From assembly GCA_035705985.1 (NCBI GenBank), contig DASSVP010000105.1:1-38433 (forward strand): a stretch of 38,433 nt of DNA, in the 5' to 3' direction. The position numbers and the translations under genes were made by a program. Shown piece by piece: positions 15,039 to 21,255 of this stretch. Every line of letters starts with the position of its first letter. The stretch's first letter is position 1. This DNA is from JACVRW01 sp035705985. Its GTDB lineage: Bacteria > Actinomycetota > Thermoleophilia > Solirubrobacterales > Thermoleophilaceae. The notes beneath the pieces are model-generated. The model was not told the DNA's origin. It saw only the letters and a program-made list of their open reading frames with translations, and did not search any database.

Positions 15039-16121
15039 CTACGAAGGCGGCGCGACCGTCACGGGGATCTGCTCGACCGCGTTGTTCGCGTAGCCCTTCA
15101 GGTTCCACGGCGGCTCGAGCGGCTGGGTGTTGCCGTCGGCGTCGGTGGCGCGGCTGGAGATCACGTGCTCGCCCGCGGGGGCATCCCACTCGTGCGTCCA
15201 CCCGCGCCACGCGTGCGGCGCCAGCTCCACGGCCAGCTCGGCCTCGCCCCACGTCTCGCCGCCATCTGTGGAGACCTGCACCGAGGTGATCGGACCGTGT
15301 CCGGACCACGCTTTCCCGCTCAATGTCGTGCGCCCGGGCGCCAGATGGCGGGTGCGCGTCATGAAGTCGGGCACTCCCGGCGGGACCGTCAGCGAGCGCG
15401 GCAGCATCCGTGTGACCGGCTCGCCCGGCTCGCCGTCGATGCCGTACATGCGGTAGGCCACCGCGTTCTGGAAGCCTTTGTACGACTCCTCCAGCACGGT
15501 GATGCGCGTGAGCCACTTCACGTTCTGCATGCCATACCAGCCCGGCACCACGAGCCGTAGCGGGAAGCCGTGCTGTGGCGGAAGCGGCGCGCCGTTCATG
15601 TCATAGGCGAGCAGCGCGTCCGTTGCCGCCTCCACGGGCAGCGCCCGCTCGTAGGTCTGCGCCACGCCTCCCTCGATGCCGCCGTCAAGGGCGGTAAAGA
15701 GGACATCCACGGCGCTCTCGCTCACGCCGGCCTCCTCGAGCAGCGGCGCGAGCGGCGTGCCGCCCCACTCCGCGGTCCCGACCGCCTCCGTGAGCCACGG
15801 CTGGCTGAGCGGACGCGGCTCGAGGAGGGCGCGGCCGTTGCCGGCGCATTCGAAGGTGATGGGCTCGGAGACGCTTGGCTTTCCACGGAGAGCACTGAGG
15901 GAGAGCTTCAGAGGCCGCTCGACCGAGCCGGTGACCTCCAGGCGGAAGGTGTCGGGATCGACCGCCGGGATGTCGTAATGGATGAGCAGGTAATGGAGGC
16001 CGGCCGGGGTGATGTCGTCGCGCAGGGCCTCCAGCGGCATGGCGTGGTTGCGCGCCGCGAGCCGGAGCTCGGCGGGTGTGATTCCCTGCTCGGCGACGGT
16101 CCCGGCCGGCGCGCCTTCCAT
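15039..16121 (-). CDS. Molybdopterin-dependent oxidoreductase, sulfite oxidase family
   Basis: 360 residues. Residues about 45-220 are the oxidoreductase molybdopterin-binding domain; FECAGNGR near residue 95 holds the conserved cysteine that ligates molybdenum. Residues about 240-355 are the Mo-co dimerisation domain (ITSVQVSTDGGETWGEAEL). There is no haem b5 domain and no Tat signal peptide, so it looks cytoplasmic and needs a separate electron acceptor. The stretch usually ARxVKWL in sulfite oxidases reads MQNVKWL, so one arginine expected near the substrate site is absent; sulfite may not be the substrate. No molybdenum cofactor genes nearby. Confidence 0.88.
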   Translation of the reverse strand: MEGAPAGTVAEQGITPAELRLAARNHAMPLEALRDDITPAGLHYLLIHYDIPAVDPDTFRLEVTGSVERPLKLSLSALRGKPSVSEPITFECAGNGRALLEPRPLSQPWLTEAVGTAEWGGTPLAPLLEEAGVSESAVDVLFTALDGGIEGGVAQTYERALPVEAATDALLAYDMNGAPLPPQHGFPLRLVVPGWYGMQNVKWLTRITVLEESYKGFQNAVAYRMYGIDGEPGEPVTRMLPRSLTVPPGVPDFMTRTRHLAPGRTTLSGKAWSGHGPITSVQVSTDGGETWGEAELAVELAPHAWRGWTHEWDAPAGEHVISSRATDADGNTQPLEPPWNLKGYANNAVEQIPVTVAPPS

Positions 16122-16145
16122 GCCGGCGAGTCTATGCCCGCGCGG

Positions 16146-16418
16146 TCAGCCGCGGAAGAGCCCGGAGTCGAAGTCCGTGTCGAGGCCGAGGATCACCGCG
16201 AGCAGCCCGACGCAGACGATGACCAGCGCGGCCCAGAACGGGACGCGAGCACCCGACACGTGCGCGTAGCCCATCGCGATCAGCCCGATCACCAGACCGA
16301 GCGGAAAGAAGATGAACATCGAAACGAGTGCGGCGAAGGCGAGCACCGCAGCGGCCTGCCGGTCCCGGCGGCGCGAGGTGTCCCGCGCCTGCTCGGAGAT
16401 ACCGCCCAGCCCACTCAT
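16146..16418 (-). CDS. Small membrane protein, two helices
   Basis: 90 residues, not recognised. The N-terminal 20 residues are polar and basic (SEQARDTSRRRDR). Two hydrophobic helices follow: roughly AAAVLAFAALVSMFIFFPLG continuing to LIAMGYAHVSG, and FWAALVIVCVGLLAVILGL. It ends in an acidic tail DTDFDSGLFRG. The arrangement recalls DUF4190-type actinobacterial proteins but I cannot confirm this. It lies 24 bases upstream of the molybdopterin enzyme gene on the same strand, so they may be co-transcribed. Confidence 0.65.
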   Translation of the reverse strand: MSGLGGISEQARDTSRRRDRQAAAVLAFAALVSMFIFFPLGLVIGLIAMGYAHVSGARVPFWAALVIVCVGLLAVILGLDTDFDSGLFRG

Positions 16419-16494
16419 TCGCGTAGCGCTCCGGTCACACCCGTTGCGTGCCCTTCGCGCGAGCGCCGTAAACGACGGGCATTGAGGCGGACCC

Positions 16495-16531
16495 TCCGAC
16501 GTTAACCGTGCATAGCGCGGTCAACGTCGGA
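16495..16531 (-). terminator. Strong inverted repeat after gcvPB, likely U-less terminator
   Basis: Arms TCCGACGTTAACCG and CGGTCAACGTCGGA (14 bases each) around a nine-base loop. On the minus-strand transcript, thirteen pairs are Watson-Crick and one is a G-U wobble; on the plus strand the same position is an A-C mismatch, which favours function in the gcv transcript. It starts about 60 bases after the gcvPB stop, in the otherwise empty 171-base gap 16419-16589. No U-run follows. Confidence 0.6.
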
Positions 16532-16589
16532 AACACCCCTTCACCGCCGCCGTTCACCGGCGCAAGCGCACAGGCGGCGGACGACGGCG

Positions 16590-18125
16590 TCACATCGCCC
16601 CGGAGCCCGACGCCGGAGCCTTCTGCGCCCGCTCCGGATCGCCCGGGTTGTCCGCCTCGGGGCGCCAGCGCACCACGGGGCGCTTCGCCGCGCCCGCCTC
16701 GTCGAGGCGGCGGACCGGTGTGGTGTGCGGCGCGGTGCGCGCCACCTCCGGGTCCTCCTTCGCCTCCTCCAGGATCGCGCGGATCACGTCGGCGAAGTGG
16801 TCGAGCCGCTCCTTGGTCTCGGTCTCGGTGGGCTCGATCATCAGTGCCTCGTCCACCAGCAGCGGGAAGTACACGGTCGGCGGGTGCACGTCGTGGTCCA
16901 GCATGCGCTTCGCGATGTCGAGCGTCTTGATCCCGAGCTGTTCCTTCGCGCCGGAGCCCGACACCACGAACTCGTGCATGCACGTCCGGTCGAAGGCGAT
17001 CGGCAGGTACTCCTCGATCCCGGGCCGTGCAAGCAGCGCCTTCAGGTAGTTGGCATTGAGGACAGCGATCTCGGACACGTCCTTCAACCCATCGCGCCCA
17101 AGCGAGCAGATATAGGCATAGGAGCGGACGAAGACGCCGAAGTTCCCCTGGAAGCCCCGCAGTTTCCCGATGGACTTCGGGCGGTCGAAGTCGAAGTCGA
17201 ACGAGTCCCCGCGCTGCACCACCTGCGGCACCGGCAGGAACGGCTCGATCCGGTCGGAGCACGCGATCGGCCCGGCCCCCGGCCCGCCGCCCCCGTGCGG
17301 CTGCGTGAACGTCTTGTGCAGGTTGAAGTGGACGATGTCGAAGCCCATGTCGCCCGGGCGGGTGATGCCCATGACCGCGTTGAGATTCGCGCCGTCGTAG
17401 TAGAGCGTCGCGCCGGCGTCGTGCACGATCCGCGCGATCTCCTCGATGTTCCGGTCGAACAGCCCGAGCGTGTTCGGGTTCGTGAGCATCAGGCAGGCCA
17501 CGTCGTCGCCGGCCTTCTCGCGCAGGTCGTCGAGGTCCACGCCGCCGTCGTCGGCCGTCCCCACCTTCACCACCTCGTAGCCCGCCATGGTCACGGTGGC
17601 CGGGTTCGTGCCGTGCGCGGTGTCGGGCGTCAGCACCTTCGTGCGCTGCTCGCCACGGTCCTCGTGATAGGCGCGCGTGAGCAGCAGCCCGGCCAGCTCG
17701 CCGTGCGAGCCCGCGCTCGGCTGGAGCGACACGTGCGGCAGACCGGCGATCTCACCGAGCGCCACCTGGAGGTTCCACATCAGCTCGAGCGCGCCCTGCG
17801 CGTGCTCGGGCTCCTGGAGCGGGTGGAGCCGGGCGTGCCCCGGCAGGGCCGCGACGCGCTCGTGCAGCTTCGGGTTGTGCTTCATCGTGCACGAGCCGAG
17901 CGGGTAGAAGCCCTCGTCGAGGTGGAAGTTCTTCGACGAGAGCGTCGTGTAGTGCCGCACCAGCTCCGGCTCGGAGATCTCGGGCAGCTCGGCGGGCCGC
18001 TCGCGGATGACGTCGGCGGGGAGCAGCTCCTCGACCGGCACCTCCGGAACGTCGGTCTCGGGCGCAACAAAGGCGCGCCTGCCCGCACGGGAGCGTTCGA
18101 AGACGGTCACGGTTTCGTCGATCAT
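16590..18125 (-). CDS. gcvPB: Glycine dehydrogenase (decarboxylating) subunit 2
   Basis: 511 residues, the C-terminal half of the two-gene P-protein. The PLP lysine lies in HFNLHKTFTQPHGGGGPG. Other family segments are YPLGSCTMKHNPK near residue 75, SLQPSAGSHGELAG, AHGTNPATVTMAGY, and YYDGANLNAVMG. With gcvPA it decarboxylates glycine and passes the aminomethyl group to the lipoyl arm of GcvH. The last roughly 35 residues after VVRWRPE are Ala/Pro/Gly-rich and look like an unstructured tail. ATG 18125 overlaps the gcvPA stop as ATGA. Confidence 0.96.
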   Translation of the reverse strand: MIDETVTVFERSRAGRRAFVAPETDVPEVPVEELLPADVIRERPAELPEISEPELVRHYTTLSSKNFHLDEGFYPLGSCTMKHNPKLHERVAALPGHARLHPLQEPEHAQGALELMWNLQVALGEIAGLPHVSLQPSAGSHGELAGLLLTRAYHEDRGEQRTKVLTPDTAHGTNPATVTMAGYEVVKVGTADDGGVDLDDLREKAGDDVACLMLTNPNTLGLFDRNIEEIARIVHDAGATLYYDGANLNAVMGITRPGDMGFDIVHFNLHKTFTQPHGGGGPGAGPIACSDRIEPFLPVPQVVQRGDSFDFDFDRPKSIGKLRGFQGNFGVFVRSYAYICSLGRDGLKDVSEIAVLNANYLKALLARPGIEEYLPIAFDRTCMHEFVVSGSGAKEQLGIKTLDIAKRMLDHDVHPPTVYFPLLVDEALMIEPTETETKERLDHFADVIRAILEEAKEDPEVARTAPHTTPVRRLDEAGAAKRPVVRWRPEADNPGDPERAQKAPASGSGAM

Positions 18126-19471
18126 GCGGGCGCACCCTCCGGAACCTGAGCACCGACAAGGGAGGCCAGGCGGTCGATGTGCTCCCTGGTGCGCCGTTCT
18201 GTGACGGCAACGAGAAGCCCGTCCGAAAACTCGGGATAGTCCCGCGCCAGGGGGTAGCCGGGGTTGATCCCGGCGGCCCGGGCGCGCTGCATGACGTCGC
18301 GCAGGTCGGGGACGCGGACCGCGAACTCGCGCACCACCGGACCCGGGTTGATCGCCTCGAGCCCGAGCGCCTCGCGCGCGTAGTGCGTCCGCCGCAGCAG
18401 CAGCTCGCCCAGCTCGGCGAAGCCGCGCTTCCCCAGCCATGACAGGTACACGACTCCCGCCAGCGCGTTCAGCGCCTGGGCGGTGCAGATGTTGTGGGTG
18501 GCCTTCTCGCGCCGGATGTGCTGCTCGCGCGTCTGGAGCGTCAGCACGAAGCCGCGCTTCCCGTCCACGTCGCGCGTCTCGCCCGCGATCCGCCCCGGCA
18601 TCTTCCGGATGAAGCGCTGGTCGGCCGCGAAGAAGCCGAACGAGGGCCCCCCGAAGTCGAGCCGGTTGCCGAGCGGTTGGCCCTCGCCCACGCACAGATC
18701 GGCGCCGAGCTCGCCGGGCGGCTTCAGCACCGACAGCGCGATCGGGTCAGCGGCGCACACGAGCAGCGCCCCGGTCCGCTTGCCCGCCTCTGCGAGCGCT
18801 CCCACGTCCTCCACCGTCCCGAGGAAGTTCGGCTGCTGGACGAACACCCCTGCGGTGTCGTCGTCCACGGCCGCGGCGAGTGCCTCGACATCGGTCGCGC
18901 CGTCCTCGTCGAGCGGCACCTCCACGACCTCCATGCCGTACCCCGCCGCGTGCGTCGCGAGGGCCGCGCGCGAGTGCGGGTGCAGCCCGCGACTCGCCAC
19001 CAGCTTGGTGCGGCGCGTCTCGAGCTTCGCCAGGTAGCCCGCGGCGGCCACCGCGCTCGGCCCCTCGTAGACCGAGGCGTTCGCGACGGGCAGGCCGGTG
19101 AGCTCCGAGATCGCCGTCTGGAACTCGAACATCACCTGGAGCCCGCCCTGCGAGATCTCCGGCTGGTACGGCGTGTACGGCGTGAGGAACTCCGAGCGGC
19201 CGAGCAGCGTGTCGATCAGCGACGGCACGTAGTGGTCGTACATGCCGGCGCCCACGAAGGTGATCTCGTCCTCCGCGCTGCGGTTGCGCGCGGCTAGCGC
19301 GGCCAGGTGCTCGTACACCTCCTGTTCGGAGCGCCCGGGCGGCAGGTCGAGCTCGCGCCCCAGCCGCACGGACTCCGGGATGTCGGTGAAGAGGTCCTCC
19401 AGCGACTCGACGCCGATCGCGCCGAGCATCTCGCGCAGGTCCTCTTCTGTGGCTCCCGTGTAGCGGCTCAT
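18122..19471 (-). CDS. gcvPA: Glycine dehydrogenase (decarboxylating) subunit 1
   Basis: 449 residues, the N-terminal half of the split P-protein. Typical stretches are YTGATEEDLREML at the start, FVGAGMYDHYVPS, TPYTPYQPEISQGGLQ, and the later LGNRLDFGGPSFGFFAA and RIAGET. This subunit lacks the PLP lysine and forms a heterotetramer with gcvPB. It lies 14 bases after gcvH and overlaps gcvPB by four bases, so all four gcv genes are likely one transcript. Split P-protein genes are usual in Gram-positives and thermophiles, in contrast to the fused form in proteobacteria and many actinobacteria. Confidence 0.96.
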   Translation of the reverse strand: MSRYTGATEEDLREMLGAIGVESLEDLFTDIPESVRLGRELDLPPGRSEQEVYEHLAALAARNRSAEDEITFVGAGMYDHYVPSLIDTLLGRSEFLTPYTPYQPEISQGGLQVMFEFQTAISELTGLPVANASVYEGPSAVAAAGYLAKLETRRTKLVASRGLHPHSRAALATHAAGYGMEVVEVPLDEDGATDVEALAAAVDDDTAGVFVQQPNFLGTVEDVGALAEAGKRTGALLVCAADPIALSVLKPPGELGADLCVGEGQPLGNRLDFGGPSFGFFAADQRFIRKMPGRIAGETRDVDGKRGFVLTLQTREQHIRREKATHNICTAQALNALAGVVYLSWLGKRGFAELGELLLRRTHYAREALGLEAINPGPVVREFAVRVPDLRDVMQRARAAGINPGYPLARDYPEFSDGLLVAVTERRTREHIDRLASLVGAQVPEGAPA

Positions 19472-19485
19472 GCGCCTCTACGACG

Positions 19486-19881
19486 TTAGCTACCCGTTTG
19501 GAGCAGCTCCTTGTACGCGCTCACGTCCATGAGGGCGTCGACCTCGGACGGGTCGGAGAGCCGGACCTTCACCATCCAGCCGTCTCCGTACGGGTCCTTG
19601 TTGACGTTCTCGGGGCTGTCGGCGAGCGCCTCGTTCACCTCCACGATCTCACCCGAGAGCGGGGCGAACACGTCCGACACCGCCTTCACCGACTCGACCT
19701 CGGCATAGGCGTCGTCCTTCGACACCGAGGCGCCCACCTCCGGCGGGTCGAAGAAAACGACCTCCCCCAGGGCGTCCTGCGCGTACCACGTGATGCCGAA
19801 CGTCGCCTGGTCGCCCTCGATGCGCGCCCAGTCGTGGTCGGCGTGGTACTTCAGGTCCTCGGGGTAGCTGGCCTCAGCCAC
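19486..19881 (-). CDS. gcvH: Glycine cleavage system H protein
   Basis: 131 residues, the usual size. The lipoylated lysine is in ESVKAVSDV near residue 66, within a barrel-sandwich fold; the start LKYHADHDWARIEGDQATFGIT and NKDPYGDGWMVKV are family marks. GcvH shuttles the aminomethyl group from the P-protein to GcvT. It starts at GTG 19881, overlapping the gcvT stop by eight bases. An in-window lipoyl synthase or lipoyltransferase gene is not seen. Confidence 0.97.
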   Translation of the reverse strand: MAEASYPEDLKYHADHDWARIEGDQATFGITWYAQDALGEVVFFDPPEVGASVSKDDAYAEVESVKAVSDVFAPLSGEIVEVNEALADSPENVNKDPYGDGWMVKVRLSDPSEVDALMDVSAYKELLQTGS

Positions 19882-20992
19882 TTGTCTCCTTCCGGTAGAG
19901 CGGTTTCTCCCTCACCTCTGCCGCGCGCATCTTCCCTCTTACGTCCACTTCGAGCGCCGTTCCCGGCTCCGCGGCGGCCACGGGGACGTACGCCATGCCG
20001 ATTCCGGTCTCGAGGCAGGGCGACAGCGAGCCGCTCGTCACGACGCCCTCGCCGGGAGAACGAGTGCTCGCGCGCACCGCACGCTCGCCGATCGCGACCC
20101 GCACCGGGTTGCCCTGCCTCGGTATGCCGGGACCGGTGAAGGCGAACGGCACGAGCGTCTGCTCGGGCTCCACGTCGCGCAGGGCATCCGCGCCGATGAA
20201 GCCGGTGTCGAGCTTGCAGCACCAGGCGAGGCCCGCCTCGATCGGGTTGCGGTCCTCGGACAGGTCGTTTCCGTAGAGGTGGAAGCAGACCTCGAGCCGC
20301 AGGGTGTCGCGCGCGCCGAGCCCGACCGGGGTCACGCCCTGCTCCATGAGCGCGTCCCAGACCGCGGTGGCCGCGTCCGGCGGGATCAGGAGCTCGACGC
20401 CGTCCTCGCCGGTGTAGCCGGTACCGCAGGCGATGCAGTCCGCGCCCGCGATCACCACGTCCGCCGTGCGCATGCGCGCCGGCAGCTCGCCCTCGGCGAT
20501 CCGCTCTACCGCATCCCGCGCGTCCGGGCCCTGCACCGCGAGCATCGCCCAGCGGTCGTGCGCGTCCTTCACGTCCACGTCGAAGTCGCCGGCGTGATCT
20601 CTGAACCAGGCGAGGTCCCTCTCGTGGTTCGAGGCGTTCGTGACGGTGAGGTAGCGGCCCTCCGGCAGCCGGTAGGTGAAGAGGTCGTCGAGGACTCCGC
20701 CGTCCTCACGGCATAGCACGGAGTACTGCGCCCCGCGCTCGGCGATCTTCGTCACGTCATTTGAAAGGAGCCGTTGAAGAAACGCCTCTGCCTGTGCGCC
20801 GCTCGTCGCGATCTCTCCCATGTGCGAGACGTCGAAGACCCCGGCGCCCATCCGGACTGCCAGGTGCTCCTGACGGATCCCCTCGTACTGGACCGGCATC
20901 TCCCAGCCCGCGAACGGCACGAGCCGCGCCCCGGCCTCTCGATGGCGCTCGACCAGCGGCGTCCGGCGAAGGGTGTCTGTGGCGGGCGGCAA
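19874..20992 (-). CDS. gcvT: Glycine cleavage system aminomethyltransferase (T protein)
   Basis: 372 residues from TTG 20992, the normal length. It begins TDTLRRTPLVERHREAGARLVPFAGWEMPVQY, then FDVSHMGEI, GARDTLRLEVCFHLYGND and FIGADAL, all typical of GcvT. It transfers the aminomethyl carbon to tetrahydrofolate and releases ammonia. The in-frame ATG 21079 would add 29 residues of low-quality sequence, and a GTG lies at 21049, so the start is uncertain. The chosen TTG falls exactly in the loop of a GC hairpin (20982-21000). First gene of the gcv operon, divergent from a LuxR regulator; no glycine riboswitch recognised. Confidence 0.93.
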   Translation of the reverse strand: MPPATDTLRRTPLVERHREAGARLVPFAGWEMPVQYEGIRQEHLAVRMGAGVFDVSHMGEIATSGAQAEAFLQRLLSNDVTKIAERGAQYSVLCREDGGVLDDLFTYRLPEGRYLTVTNASNHERDLAWFRDHAGDFDVDVKDAHDRWAMLAVQGPDARDAVERIAEGELPARMRTADVVIAGADCIACGTGYTGEDGVELLIPPDAATAVWDALMEQGVTPVGLGARDTLRLEVCFHLYGNDLSEDRNPIEAGLAWCCKLDTGFIGADALRDVEPEQTLVPFAFTGPGIPRQGNPVRVAIGERAVRASTRSPGEGVVTSGSLSPCLETGIGMAYVPVAAAEPGTALEVDVRGKMRAAEVREKPLYRKETSG

Positions 20993-21000
20993 CCGCCCGC
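20982..21000 (-). promoter_or_regulatory. GC-rich hairpin over the probable gcvT start codon
   Basis: On the plus strand GCGGGCGG, CAA, CCGCCCGC: an exact eight-base stem with a three-base loop; the loop is the TTG start codon on the minus strand. Such a stem would hide the start codon, suggesting translational control, or that the true start is upstream (GTG 21049 or ATG 21079). No U-run, so not a clear terminator. Confidence 0.4.
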
Positions 21001-21255
21001 AGGTTACCCCCTGACCGGTGCTTCCCTGCCGACGGCCGCCCGGCGGCACTCGTCCACCGCCACAGCGAGACCCAACCATCCGTGGAACGGGAGATCAGGC
21101 GTATGCTGAGCGCGAAGGACGCCCCGGACGCCGTCTGGCTCTAGGACCAGCTCGACTTGCGCTTGGACGTGCTCGGCTGCTGACATGCGGCAATACTCGT
21201 GCCGGAACCCGCCAATGGCATCGGGGGCGCCCCCGAACCCGACCCCGAACTTCAA

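Noticed and set aside
16508..16930. Plus-strand frame starting in the gap after gcvPB
   Set aside because: Its body is antisense to gcvPB, is Pro/Ser/Arg-rich and has no ribosome binding site; the gap itself is explained by the inverted repeat.
20993..21079. N-terminal extension of GcvT to ATG 21079
   Set aside because: It adds 29 Gly/Arg-rich residues without family similarity; the length from TTG 20992 fits GcvT. Kept only as an alternative start.
21085..21160. Possible glycine riboswitch on the plus strand (GGGAGAT, then CGAAGG, then CTCTAGGACC)
   Set aside because: Fragments recall the aptamer, but the GGGGCAA/CTCTCAGG cores do not match and it would face the LuxR-type gene, not gcvT. 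A covariance-model search would decide.
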